Part shown: positions 53,515 through 62,454 of the stretch, in pieces
Position numbering within the stretch: the first letter of the stretch is position 1
How the letters are laid out: each line of letters opens with the position of its first letter
Origin: Chelatococcus albus
GTDB taxonomy: Bacteria > Pseudomonadota > Alphaproteobacteria > Rhizobiales > Beijerinckiaceae
Assembly: GCF_030067675.1 (NCBI RefSeq)
Contig: NZ_JASJEV010000007.1
Span: 124,001-188,000 of the forward strand
Direction: 5' to 3'
Length of the DNA stretch: 64,000 nt
Made by a program: the position numbers and the translations under genes
Notes under the pieces: generated by a model
The model's input: the letters and a program-made list of their open reading frames with translations, nothing else
The model's database searches: none
What the model was told of the DNA's origin: nothing

Positions 53515-54384
53515 CTAGGCCGGCGGCTCGGCCCGGCCGATCATGAGGAAGCGCAGGCGCGCGGAGACGAAGTCGATGACCGCGACCGTGACGAGGATCA
53601 TCAGCACGAGAAAGGCGACCTGCTGCCACTCGAAGGTGCGGATCTGCTCGTAGAGATGCAGGCCGATGCCGCCGGCGCCGACGACGCCGATGATGGTGGC
53701 CGAGCGGGTGTTCGATTCGAGATAGTAGAGGATCTGGCTCGCCATCACCGGCAGAACCTGCGGCAGGAGCCCGAAACGCACGCCGTGCAGCGGGGAGCCG
53801 CCGGCGGAGGCGACGCCCTCGACCGGCTTCCTGTCGGCGGCCTCGATCGCCTCCGAGAACAGCTTGCCGAAGGCGCCGAAGTCCGCCGTCGCCATGGCGA
53901 GGATACCGGCGAAAGGCCCGAGGCCCACGACATTGATCCAGACGAGCGCCCAGATCAGGACGTCGACGCCGCGGAAGACGTCCAGCCCGCGGCGGATGCC
54001 GAAATGGAAGAGGCGGCCCGGCACGACGTTCTTCGCGGCGAGGAAGCCGACGGGCAGGGCGACGAGCGCCGCCGTGAGCGTGCCGAGGAAGGCGATGGCG
54101 AGCGTCTCGGCGAGCGCATGGAGATAGACGACGAAGCGCGCCAGGCTGCCGGGCGTCGGCGGCAGCATGAGGCCGACGAAGGTGGCGAGCTGTGCCAGCC
54201 CCGAGCCGAGGCGGGCGAGCGAGAAGTCGAAGCGGAGGCCCCCGAAGAGCATCAGCCCGACGAGGCCCGCGAGGATGACGAGCGTGAGGGCGCGGCCGCG
54301 GTGATCGGCGGCGAAGACGCGCGGGTGGCGGGTGATGAGGCCGGCGCGGTCGGCGAGCGCGGCCTCGCGAAGGGATCGTGTCAT
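53515..54384 (-). CDS. phnE2: Phosphonate ABC transporter permease 2
   Basis: This 289-residue permease has a membrane region starting at LTLVILAGLVGLMLFGGL and the PhnE-type loop ATADFGAFGKLFSEAIEAAD with KPVEGVASAGGSPLHGVRFG (EAA-like). SNTRSATIIGVVGAGGIGLHL is typical of the family. It overlaps phnE1 by four bases. Paired PhnE subunits presumably form the channel as a heterodimer. Confidence 0.93.
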   Translation of the reverse strand: MTRSLREAALADRAGLITRHPRVFAADHRGRALTLVILAGLVGLMLFGGLRFDFSLARLGSGLAQLATFVGLMLPPTPGSLARFVVYLHALAETLAIAFLGTLTAALVALPVGFLAAKNVVPGRLFHFGIRRGLDVFRGVDVLIWALVWINVVGLGPFAGILAMATADFGAFGKLFSEAIEAADRKPVEGVASAGGSPLHGVRFGLLPQVLPVMASQILYYLESNTRSATIIGVVGAGGIGLHLYEQIRTFEWQQVAFLVLMILVTVAVIDFVSARLRFLMIGRAEPPA

Positions 54385-55265
54385 CGCTCGCCGCTCCAGC
54401 CGATGAGGCGGTGGCGCAGGACCTCGGTGGCGAGGTCGATGGCCGAGACCGTCAGAATGATCATGACGAGGATGGCGCTCACGTCGGTGTAGTAGAACTT
54501 GCGGACCGCCTCGAGGAGGTCCTGGCCGATGCCGCCGGCGCCGACGAAGCCCATGACGGCGGCGCTGCGCACGTTGATCTCGAAGCGCAGGAGCGCGCAG
54601 GAGGCGAAGTTCGGCAGGACCTGCGGCACGACGGCGAAGCGCACCGTCCCGACCCAGGTCGCGCCCGTGGCGCTGACCCCCTCGACGGGCTTCATGTCGA
54701 TGTTCTCCACCACCTCGGCGAAGAGCTTGCCGAGCGCGCCGAGCGTGTGGACGGCGACGGCGAGGACGCCGGGCATCGGCCCGAGGCCGAAGGCGACGAC
54801 GAAGACGAGGGCGAAGACGATCTCCGGCACCGTGCGGCAGAACTCGAGGAAGCGCCGCGTCGCGAAGAGCACGGCGCGCGAGCGCACGAGATTGGCCGAA
54901 GCGAGGAAGGCAAGGCAGAAGGCGCCGGCGGCGCCCGCGAGCGTGCCCATATAGGCGATGAGCAGCGTGTCGAGGAGCTGGCGCCCCCACGACTTCCAGC
55001 CCCAGAACCACTCGGCGAGGTCTGCGCCGAGATTCGCCCAGGTCAGCGGTGGCACGAGGTCGCGGATGTAGTGCGTGAAGCGCGGCAGGTTGGCCGCGAA
55101 CCTGGCCGGGTCCACCTCCCCCACCCGCGCGGCGGCGAGCACGAGAACGGCGAGAACGGCGAGGAACAGGAGCGTCTGCCGGCGCCTGGCCGCGACGGCG
55201 GCACGGTAGGCGGCGGCGAGCCGGGCGAGCTCGGCGTCCGGCAGGCGGGTGAGGGCTGGCGCCAC
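54381..55265 (-). CDS. phnE1: Phosphonate ABC transporter permease 1
   Basis: This 294-residue permease is similar in layout to phnE2. It has an N-terminal helix (TLLFLAVLAVLVLAAARVG), the periplasmic stretch FWGWKSWGRQLLDTLLIAYM, the loop HTLGALGKLFAEVVENIDMK with PVEGVSATGATWVGTVRFAV, and NVRSAAVMGFVGAGGIGQDL. It follows phnD by 155 bp. Confidence 0.93.
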   Translation of the reverse strand: MAPALTRLPDAELARLAAAYRAAVAARRRQTLLFLAVLAVLVLAAARVGEVDPARFAANLPRFTHYIRDLVPPLTWANLGADLAEWFWGWKSWGRQLLDTLLIAYMGTLAGAAGAFCLAFLASANLVRSRAVLFATRRFLEFCRTVPEIVFALVFVVAFGLGPMPGVLAVAVHTLGALGKLFAEVVENIDMKPVEGVSATGATWVGTVRFAVVPQVLPNFASCALLRFEINVRSAAVMGFVGAGGIGQDLLEAVRKFYYTDVSAILVMIILTVSAIDLATEVLRHRLIGWSGER

Positions 55266-55420
55266 GGGGAGGTTCCGGGATTGTCGTCCGTCAGCGGCCG
55301 GGCCGGGCTCGCGGCCCGCTTCGTCGCGATCCCCGGGGATGCCCGGGGATGCCGACGGGTGCGGCCTCGGGCCGCAACCGGCCCGCCGTCCGCCTTCGCC
55401 CCGATGCCGTCGGCGGGGCG

Positions 55421-56332
55421 TTACGACGCCTTCTTCCTGCGCAGGTCGTCGACGAACTTGTTGAGCTCGATGATCGGCTGATAGGCCTTGTGGTCGACGC
55501 GCTCGAAGGGGTCGTTCTTGCCGTCGGAGAGCTTGTCGAAGGCCGCCTTGTCCTTCTTCGCGGCGTCGACGAAGGCCCCGGCGATCCTCGCCTTCAGGTC
55601 GGCCGGCAGGTCGGAGAGATAGGCATAGGGCGAGTTCACGATCATGTCCGACTTGAAGATGATGCGGAAATCGTCCTTCTTCACCATGCCCTTGTTGGCC
55701 ATGCGCGCGAGGTTCGAGTCATCCTCGGCGTTCCACCAGTTGGCGGCGGCGTCGACCGTGCCCTGGCCGAGCGCGATGACCGCGTTCTCGTGGCTGCCCG
55801 TGTAGACCACCTTGCCGAAGAAGGTCTCGGGGTCGATCTTCATCTTGTCGAGGGCGAAGCGCGGCACGTTGTTGCCCGAGGTCGAGTTCGGGTCGACGAG
55901 GCCGAGGTTCTTGCCCTTCAGGTCCTCGATCTTCTGGTAGGGGCTGTCCTTCTTCACGTAGAAGACGGAGTAGTAGCCCTTCACCCCGCCCTTGCCGACC
56001 TCGATGACGAAGGGCTCGATCCGGGCGCCGGTCGTGACGGCGCGGGCGTAGGACGAGGGGCCGTGGAAGGCGATGTGGATGTTGCCTGCCTTCTGGCCCT
56101 CGATCACCGCCGCATAGTCATTGGCGATGCGCAGCTTCACCGGCACGCCGATCTCGCGCGACAGATAGTCCACGAAGGGACCGTAGCGGTCGGTGACACC
56201 GGAGGCGTTTTCCGCCGGGACGATGGCGAAGGTGAGCTCGGGATATTTCGCCTTCCAGTCCTGAGCCTCGGCCGCGCCGGCGAGCGCGAGGCCCGCGAGC
56301 GCAGCGCCGATGAGCGTGCGGCGGTTCAGCAT
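55421..56332 (-). CDS. phnD: Phosphonate ABC transporter binding protein
   Basis: This 303-residue periplasmic protein has a signal peptide (MLNRRTLIGAALAGLALAGA, cleavage after AEA). Family motifs are VPAENASGVTDRYGPFVDYL, IHIAFHGPSSYARAVTTGA, YYSVFYVKKDSPYQKIEDLK and LVDPNSTSGNNVPRFAL. NPNSTSGxxVPR-type residues bind the phosphonate group in known PhnD. It lies 78 bp after phnC. Confidence 0.95.
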   Translation of the reverse strand: MLNRRTLIGAALAGLALAGAAEAQDWKAKYPELTFAIVPAENASGVTDRYGPFVDYLSREIGVPVKLRIANDYAAVIEGQKAGNIHIAFHGPSSYARAVTTGARIEPFVIEVGKGGVKGYYSVFYVKKDSPYQKIEDLKGKNLGLVDPNSTSGNNVPRFALDKMKIDPETFFGKVVYTGSHENAVIALGQGTVDAAANWWNAEDDSNLARMANKGMVKKDDFRIIFKSDMIVNSPYAYLSDLPADLKARIAGAFVDAAKKDKAAFDKLSDGKNDPFERVDHKAYQPIIELNKFVDDLRRKKAS

Positions 56333-56410
56333 GGGTTTTCTCCTGTTCCTTCGTTGCGGGCGCAGCTCCCGTGCGCCCCTCGCCCGCTCGCGCGGGTCGT
56401 GGCTGGATCC

Positions 56411-57217
56411 CTAGGCGGCCAGCCCCGCCGCGGCGGCGGGGAAGCGGACGGCCGCGGGCGGCGGCGCATCGAGCACCTCCGCCGCCTCGAGGCCATAGAG
56501 TTCACGCACGGCGGCGTCGGTGAGATCGGCCGGCGTTCCGTCGAAGACGACGCGCCCGGCCGCCATGCCGACGAGGCGGTCGCAGCAGCCGCGCGCCAGG
56601 TCGAGGGAATGCAGGTTGCACAGGACGGTGATGCCGTAGTGCCGGTTGATGCGCCGCAGCGCGTCCATGACGACCCTCGTGTTGCGCGGATCGAGCGAGG
56701 CGATGGGCTCGTCGGCGAGGATGATGTCCGGCTCCTGCACGAGCGCCCGGGCGATGGCGACGCGCTGCTGCTGGCCGCCGGAGAGCCTGTCGGCGCGCTC
56801 GGCGGCGAGGCCGGCGATGTCGAACTGCTCGAGCGCGGCAAGGGCGATCGCCTTGTCCTCGGCACTCCACAGCCGCACGAGCGCGCGCGAGGCGGGCACG
56901 GCGTTGAGCCGCCCCATGAGCACGTTGGTCAGGACGTCGAGGCGGCCGACGAGGTTGAACTGCTGGAAGATCATGGCGCAGCGGGCGCGCCAGTCGCGCA
57001 GCGCGCGGCCCGTCAGGGCGGTGACGTCCCGGTCGCCGAAGCGGATGACGCCCTCGCTCGGCTCGACGAGCCGGTTGACCATGCGCAGAAGCGTCGACTT
57101 GCCGGCCCCCGAGCGGCCGATGACGCCGACGAAGCTGCCCGGCGCGACGGCGAGGTCGACGCCGCTGACCGCGGCCTTGGCGCCAAATCGTCGGGTCACG
57201 CCCTCGAGAACCAGCAT
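56411..57217 (-). CDS. phnC: Phosphonate ABC transporter ATP-binding protein
   Basis: This 268-residue ATPase has Walker [10 protein letters not shown], the PhnC-type Q-loop [20 protein letters not shown] with [10 protein letters not shown], the signature LSGGQQQRV, Walker [13 protein letters not shown] and the His in CNLHSLDLA. The C-terminal 30 residues are an Ala/Pro-rich addition. It opens the phnCDE1E2 operon. Confidence 0.95.
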   Translation of the reverse strand: MLVLEGVTRRFGAKAAVSGVDLAVAPGSFVGVIGRSGAGKSTLLRMVNRLVEPSEGVIRFGDRDVTALTGRALRDWRARCAMIFQQFNLVGRLDVLTNVLMGRLNAVPASRALVRLWSAEDKAIALAALEQFDIAGLAAERADRLSGGQQQRVAIARALVQEPDIILADEPIASLDPRNTRVVMDALRRINRHYGITVLCNLHSLDLARGCCDRLVGMAAGRVVFDGTPADLTDAAVRELYGLEAAEVLDAPPPAAVRFPAAAAGLAA

Positions 57218-57331
57218 GCGGAACTCCTCTCAAGTCACCGCGGTGCTAGCTCCCTTGTGCGAAGCTCTTGTGACAATGACCGGTTTTGTGGGTTTTTGCG
57301 CCTCGCAAGACCTTGGGCAATGCGTGGATAA

Positions 57332-57349
57332 CGTCACGGAACCGTCACG
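57332..57349. promoter_or_regulatory. Possible PhoB-type direct repeat upstream of phnC
   Basis: CGTCACGGAACCGTCACG contains GTCAC twice with an 11-bp period, as in Pho boxes (TGTCAT-type half sites). It lies about 115 bp before the phnC start. The repeat reads better on the plus strand, opposite to phnC, and the half sites are not exact. Confidence 0.3.
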
Positions 57350-57444
57350 ACGACGCGCCTTGCCTCCGCCTCGGGCCGCATGCCCGAGGCCATCGGGTGC
57401 GCGTCGCGCCGGACACCGCGTGTCCCGCGCGAGCCTGCTGTCCA

Positions 57445-57598
57445 TCCGTGACGGCGGGTGGTTCCCGCGCGAGCCTTCTCCAGGTTCTCCCGGAGGCCGG
57501 GTCAGCGGCTGTCCGGCGCGAAGGGGCCGCCCTGGCGGCCGTTCCGGGAGCGATCCCGGTTCTCGCGCGGGCCCGGCGGGCGCCGGTCGCAGGGCCGC
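57445..57598 (-). repeat. Dispersed repeat family B, copy 5 (inverted)
   Basis: GGTTCCCGCGCGAGCCTTCT, CAGCGGCTGTCCGGCGCGAA and GGGGCCGCCCTGGCGGCCGT match the reverse complement of the 2399-2510 copy. This copy has diverged more. It fills the spacer between matB and phnC together with the putative phnC promoter (57218-57440). Confidence 0.6.
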
Positions 57599-59119
57599 TC
57601 AGGCGGGGCGCGTGTAGAGATCCTTGTAGGTGTCACGCAGGACGTTCTTCTGCACCTTGCCCATGGTGTTGCGCGGCAGTTCGGGCACGACGATGACCTT
57701 CTTCGGCTGCTTGAACCTGGCGAGCCGGCCTTCGAGCGCCCTGACGATGGCGGCGGCGTCGACGGTCGCGCCCTTGGCCGGCACGACGACCGCGGTCACC
57801 CCCTCGCCGAAATCGGGATGGGCGACGCCGATCACCGCGCTCTCCTCGACGCCGGGCAGCGCGTCGATCTCGCTCTCCACCTCCTTGGGATAGACGTTGT
57901 AGCCGCCGGTGATGATGAGGTCCTTGCCGCGGCCGACGATGTGCACGTAGCCGCGCTCGTCGATCCTGCCGAGGTCGCCGGTGATGAAGAAGCCGTCGGG
58001 GCGGAACTCGGCCCTGGTCTTCTCCGGGTTGCGCCAGTAGCCCTTGAAGACGTTGGGACCCTTGACCTCGATCATGCCGATCTCGCCCTGCGGGAGCGCC
58101 GCCCCCGTCTCGGGGTCGACGACGCGCAGGCTCACGCCCGGCAGGGGGAAGCCCACGGTGCCCGCCACCCGCTCCCCGTCGTAGGGGTTCGAGGTGTTCA
58201 TGTTGGTTTCCGTCATGCCGTAGCGTTCCAGGATGGCGTGGCCGGTGCGCGCCCGCCACTCCCGGTGCGTGTCGGCCAGCAACGGCGCCGAGCCGGAGAC
58301 GAAGAGGCGCATGTGTCTCGTCGTCTCGGGCGTGAGGCCCGGATGCTGCAGCAGGCGCACGTAGAAGGTCGGCACGCCCATCATGGCGGTCGCCCGCGGC
58401 ATGAGGCGCATGATCTCGTCGGCGTCGAAGCGCGGCAGGAAGATCATTCCGGCGCCGGCGGCGAGCACCACGTTGGTGGCCACGAAGAGGCCGTGCGTGT
58501 GGAAGATCGGCAGGGCGTGCAGGAGCACGTCGTCGCGCGTGAAGCGCCAGCAGTCGGTGAGCGTCAGCGCGTTCGACAGGAGATTGTCGTGGCTGAGCAT
58601 GGCGCCCTTCGAGCGCCCGGTGGTGCCCGAGGTGTAGAGAATGGCGGCGAGGTCGTCGGGGCCGCGCGCGACATCCGCGAAGCGCGCTGGCTGCGTGGCG
58701 GCGAGCGCGGTCAGGCTGCCCCGGCCGGCGGCGTCGAGCGTGTCGACCCTGGCGCCGTAGCGGGCCGCGACCGCCTCGATGCCCTCGCGCCTGGCGGGAT
58801 CGCAGACGACGAGGGCGGGCTCTGCGTCACCGATGAAATAGTCGAGCTCGGCGAGCGTATAGGCCGTGTTGAGCGGCAGGAAGACGGCGCCGGCGCGGGT
58901 GCAGGCGAGATAGAGCATGACGGCTTCCGGGCTCTTCTCCACCTGCACCGCGACGCGATCCCCCGGCGCCACGCCGCGGGCGGCGAGCGCGTTGGCGAGC
59001 CGGGCCGTGCCGTCGACGAGATCGCCGTAGGTGATGACGCTGCCGTCGGCCTTCTCGATGAAGGTCCTGCCCGGCTCGGGCATGCGCGCGCTGAGGGCGG
59101 AGAACAGGTAGGACGCCAT
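57599..59119 (-). CDS. matB: Malonyl-CoA synthetase
   Basis: This 506-residue acyl-CoA synthetase activates malonate with ATP and CoA. The P-loop-like motif is LYTSGTTGRSKGAMLSHDNL, followed by LPIFHTHGLFV, the MatB-type MGVPTFYVRLL, ERYGMTETNMNTSNPY, FFITGDLGRIDERGYVHIVG, IITGGYNVYPKEVE and the catalytic Lys region RNTMGKVQKNVLR. It is the last gene of the leftward malonate operon, 23 bp after matA. Confidence 0.94.
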   Translation of the reverse strand: MASYLFSALSARMPEPGRTFIEKADGSVITYGDLVDGTARLANALAARGVAPGDRVAVQVEKSPEAVMLYLACTRAGAVFLPLNTAYTLAELDYFIGDAEPALVVCDPARREGIEAVAARYGARVDTLDAAGRGSLTALAATQPARFADVARGPDDLAAILYTSGTTGRSKGAMLSHDNLLSNALTLTDCWRFTRDDVLLHALPIFHTHGLFVATNVVLAAGAGMIFLPRFDADEIMRLMPRATAMMGVPTFYVRLLQHPGLTPETTRHMRLFVSGSAPLLADTHREWRARTGHAILERYGMTETNMNTSNPYDGERVAGTVGFPLPGVSLRVVDPETGAALPQGEIGMIEVKGPNVFKGYWRNPEKTRAEFRPDGFFITGDLGRIDERGYVHIVGRGKDLIITGGYNVYPKEVESEIDALPGVEESAVIGVAHPDFGEGVTAVVVPAKGATVDAAAIVRALEGRLARFKQPKKVIVVPELPRNTMGKVQKNVLRDTYKDLYTRPA

Positions 59120-59142
59120 GGCTTCCTTCGATCTGGTGTGGT

Positions 59143-60504
59143 TCAGTCTGTCGGGATGAGCGTGACGGCGCGCGAGGGCGCGTTGTTCTTCAAGAGCTTG
59201 CGCACGGCCGAGGAGGCGATGACCTCGCCGGCGGCGGCGAAGGCCTCGTGGTTCTTCTCGATGTCCTCGAGGGCGTAGAGGTAGTTGACCATGAGGCCGT
59301 GGGCCTGTTCGAGGCCCTTCGGCGAGGTATCGCCGAGGAAGTCGAGGCGCTCGAGGCGGGCGCCGTTGCCGAGGTGGAAGCGCGCCACGGGATCGACCGG
59401 GCGCCCCTTCGGCGTCTTGGCCTTGAGGAAATACCAGGCCGCGGCGGCCATCAGCACCTTGCGCAGGCGCTCGGCCTTCTCGGCATCCTCGTGCCAGCCG
59501 GGCTCGTCGAGGAGCCGCAGCGTCGCCTTCGCGTCGGCGTCCAGCGCGTCAGAGGCCTCCGCCTGGCGCTCGCGCTTCAGCCAGGCGGCGAAGCCGGGCA
59601 CGGGCGAGAGGGTGACGAAGGTCTTGAGATTGGGCAATTCGCGCTTCAGGTCCTCGACCACCTGCTTGATGAGGAAATTGCCGAAGGAGACGCCGGCGAG
59701 GCCCTTCTGCGTGTTGGAGATGGAATAGAAGACGGCGGTCGTCGCCTCGCGCGCCGCGATCGGCGTGCGCTTCCTGGCCAGCAGCGGCGCGATGGCGCCG
59801 GGGATCTCGCCCGTCAGCGCCACTTCCACGAAGATCAGCGGCTCGTCCACGAGTTGCGGGTGGAAGAAGGCGAAGCAGCGGCGGTCCGGCGGCTCCAGCC
59901 GGCCGCGCAGGTCGTCCCAGTCGCGGATCTCGTGCACCGCCTCGTAGCGGATGATCTTTTCGAGGATGTTGGCGGGCGTCGTCCAGTCTATGGGCTTCAG
60001 CACGAGAAACCCCCGGTTGAACCACGACGAGAAGAGGTGGACGAAATCCTCGTCCACGATCCGCAGATCGGGCCGCGCGGACAGATGCGCAAGGAGCTCC
60101 TCGCGCATGCGCACCAGGGCCGCCGTACCCCCGGGCGCGAGGTTGAGGCGGCGCATCAGCTCCTGCCGGCGCGCCTCGGCGGCGGTGTGGAGGGCGTGCA
60201 GGTTGGCCTCGCTCGGCTCCTTGCGATAGGCCTCGATGGCCTTCTCGACCAGGGAACGGTCGGCGCCGAAGCGCTCCGCCAGCGCCGTGAGGAAGGACAG
60301 CCGCCCCGCAAGCGGAGCGGCGGCGTAGCTGTCGAGCACGGCGCGCGCCAGCGCCACGCCCGAGGCCTCGCCGCGCCCCGACAGGAGATGCTCGCCGAGC
60401 TCCACCACGTTGCCCCGCGCCACCACGTCCCGCGGCAGGCCGAGGATCGCCCGGCCGCGGTCGGTGAGGGTCTGCAGGAGGTCGTTGAAGAAGGACGTCG
60501 GCAT
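59143..60504 (-). CDS. matA: Malonyl-CoA decarboxylase
   Basis: This 453-residue enzyme converts malonyl-CoA to acetyl-CoA. The N-terminal helical part (FFNDLLQTLTDRGRAIL) is followed by the catalytic domain with FLVLKPIDWTTPANILEKII, RCFAFFHPQLVDEPLIFVEV, FYSISNTQKGLAGVSFGNFL and FVTLSPVPGF. The conserved Ser/His pair of the active site is expected in SISNTQKGLAG and the late HLGNGARLERL. It follows the TRAP permease gene by 40 bp. Confidence 0.95.
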   Translation of the reverse strand: MPTSFFNDLLQTLTDRGRAILGLPRDVVARGNVVELGEHLLSGRGEASGVALARAVLDSYAAAPLAGRLSFLTALAERFGADRSLVEKAIEAYRKEPSEANLHALHTAAEARRQELMRRLNLAPGGTAALVRMREELLAHLSARPDLRIVDEDFVHLFSSWFNRGFLVLKPIDWTTPANILEKIIRYEAVHEIRDWDDLRGRLEPPDRRCFAFFHPQLVDEPLIFVEVALTGEIPGAIAPLLARKRTPIAAREATTAVFYSISNTQKGLAGVSFGNFLIKQVVEDLKRELPNLKTFVTLSPVPGFAAWLKRERQAEASDALDADAKATLRLLDEPGWHEDAEKAERLRKVLMAAAAWYFLKAKTPKGRPVDPVARFHLGNGARLERLDFLGDTSPKGLEQAHGLMVNYLYALEDIEKNHEAFAAAGEVIASSAVRKLLKNNAPSRAVTLIPTD

Positions 60505-60544
60505 CGGCTCTCTCCTCGGGCGCGAGCCCGCAACTGCCCCTCCC

Positions 60545-61897
60545 CTACCGACCCTTGCCCATGACGAGGTCGGGCAGGGAGGTGGCGATCTCCGGGAAGA
60601 TACAGATAAGCACGACGGCGAGCGCCATCAGGATGACGAAGGGCACCGTGCCCCAGATGACCTCCCTGAGGGGGATGTCCGGCGCGATGTTCTTGATGAC
60701 GAAGATGTTGAGCCCGAGGGGCGGATGGATGAGCCCCATCTCCATGACGATGGTCATGACCACGCCGAACCAGACGAGGTCGAAGCCCGCCGCCTTCAGC
60801 GGCGGCAGGACGATCGGCGCCGTCATGAGGATGATCGACACCGGCGGCAGGAAGAAGCCGAGCACCACGACGAGCAGCAGGATCGCCGCCAGCAGGAGCC
60901 ACTTCGACAGGTGCAGCGACACGATCCACTGCGCCGCCGCCTGGCTGATGTGCAGATAGCTCATCACGTAGGAATAGAGGAGCGACATGCCGATGATCAT
61001 CATCAGCATCGTCGCCTCGCGCAGTGTCGAGGTGAGGATCGGCCCAAGGTCGCGCGGGGTCCACACGCCGTAGATGGCGGCGATGAGCACGAGCGCGAGA
61101 ACGCCGCCGAGGCCCGCCGTCTCCGACGGCGTCGCATAGCCGCCGTAGAGCGCGATCATGACGCCCGTGAGCAGCACGACGAAGGGCAGCACGCGCGGCA
61201 GCACGGCGAGCTTGTCGGCGAGGCTGTAGCGCTCCTGGCGCAGGATCTCGGAGCCGGCGCCGCCCGCCTCGTAGGCCTGTCTGGCGAGCGCGTACTCCCG
61301 GCGGAAGCGCAGCATGGCATAGCCGGCGAAGAGGGCGACGAGCAGCAGGCCCGGGCCGATGCCGGCGAGGAACAGGCGCCCGAGCGACTGCTCCGCCGCC
61401 ACCGCGTAGAGGATCATGGTGATCGACGGCGGCAGGAGGATGCCGAGCGTGCCGCCGGCGGCGATGATGCCCGCCGCGAAGCCGCCGGAATAGCCGCGCT
61501 TGCGCATCTCCGGGATGCCGGCCGAGCCGATGGCCGAGCAGGTGGCGGGCGAGGAGCCGGCCATGGCGGCGAAGAGCGCGCAGGCGAAGACATTGGCAAT
61601 GCCGAGGCCGCCGGGAATGCGGTGCATCCAGGCGTGCAGCGCCGAATAGAGGTCCTGGCCGGCGCGCGACTTGCCGATGGCCGCGCCCTTCAGGATGAAG
61701 AGCGGGATCGACAGGAGCGTGATGGAAGCCATCTCCTCGTAGACGTTCTGCGTCACCGTATCGAGCGACGCCGACGGCATGAAGAAGACCATGAAGAGGA
61801 CGGCGACGGCACCGAGCGCGAAGGCGATCGGCATGCCGGAGAACATGACGGCGAGCGTCGTCCCGCCGTACATGAGACCGATGGCGAGCGTGCTCAT
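60545..61897 (-). CDS. matM: TRAP transporter large permease (DctM type; malonate)
   Basis: This 450-residue membrane protein has around twelve helices and DctM motifs: VMFSGMPIAFALGAVAVLFM, LLSIPLFILKGAAIGKS, AAMAGSSPATCSAIGSAGIP, AAGGTLGILLPPSITMILYA and MGLIHPPLGLNIFVIKN. It moves the substrate using a sodium gradient, with the small subunit and binding protein. Malonate as ligand is inferred from operon context with matA and matB. Its start overlaps the small-subunit stop by four bases. Confidence 0.9.
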   Translation of the reverse strand: MSTLAIGLMYGGTTLAVMFSGMPIAFALGAVAVLFMVFFMPSASLDTVTQNVYEEMASITLLSIPLFILKGAAIGKSRAGQDLYSALHAWMHRIPGGLGIANVFACALFAAMAGSSPATCSAIGSAGIPEMRKRGYSGGFAAGIIAAGGTLGILLPPSITMILYAVAAEQSLGRLFLAGIGPGLLLVALFAGYAMLRFRREYALARQAYEAGGAGSEILRQERYSLADKLAVLPRVLPFVVLLTGVMIALYGGYATPSETAGLGGVLALVLIAAIYGVWTPRDLGPILTSTLREATMLMMIIGMSLLYSYVMSYLHISQAAAQWIVSLHLSKWLLLAAILLLVVVLGFFLPPVSIILMTAPIVLPPLKAAGFDLVWFGVVMTIVMEMGLIHPPLGLNIFVIKNIAPDIPLREVIWGTVPFVILMALAVVLICIFPEIATSLPDLVMGKGR

Positions 61898-62454
61898 GGC
61901 CGGCGCTCCGCGGAAAGGAAGGCGAGGATCTGCAGGAGGATCTGCAGCGAGAGCAGCGTCATGCCCGCGGCCATCACCGAGTAGGGGATCCACAGGGGCG
62001 GCGCCCAGGTGGAGGAGGAGACCTGCCCGTCCACCCAGGCCTCGTGCCACAGCGTCCACGACTTCCAGGCGAAGAAGGCGCAGAAGATGAAGCTCGCCAG
62101 ATCGACGGCGAGCAGACGCAGGCGGTTGGCGCGCGGCGACAGGAAGCCCGTCAGGGCCTCGATGCCGACGTGCCCACGCCGCTCCTGCACATGCGCCGAG
62201 GACAGGAAGGTCGCGCCGACGAGGAGGAACACCGACGCCTCGTCCTGCCAGTAGGTCGGAGCCTTGAACAGATAGCGGACGAGGACGCTGTAGCTCAGGA
62301 TGACGCTCGCCACGACGAGCGCGACCGAGGACGACAGGACGACGAGGCGGTTGAGGACGGCGAGCGACCGGGCGAGCGCCGCGACGAGCGGATGGCCCGT
62401 CGCGACCGGCTCGACGCCCCCCGCGGCCTCGGCGAGTTCGAAGCCGTGGCTCAT
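61894..62454 (-). CDS. matQ: TRAP transporter small permease (DctQ type; malonate)
   Basis: This 186-residue protein has four predicted helices (LVVLSSSVALVVASVILSYS; EASVFLLVGATFLSSAHV; LLAVDLASFIFCAFFAW; WIPYSVMAAGMTLLSLQILL). The DctQ signature YWQDEASVFLLVGATFL with ERRGHVGIEALTGFL is present. Both ends overlap neighbouring genes by four bases, so its level is tied to matP and matM. Confidence 0.9.
   Translation of the reverse strand: MSHGFELAEAAGGVEPVATGHPLVAALARSLAVLNRLVVLSSSVALVVASVILSYSVLVRYLFKAPTYWQDEASVFLLVGATFLSSAHVQERRGHVGIEALTGFLSPRANRLRLLAVDLASFIFCAFFAWKSWTLWHEAWVDGQVSSSTWAPPLWIPYSVMAAGMTLLSLQILLQILAFLSAERRP

Noticed and set aside
57218-57598. A small gene between matB and phnC
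   Set aside because: Open frames here follow the inverted family B repeat and have no ribosome-binding site or protein-like features.
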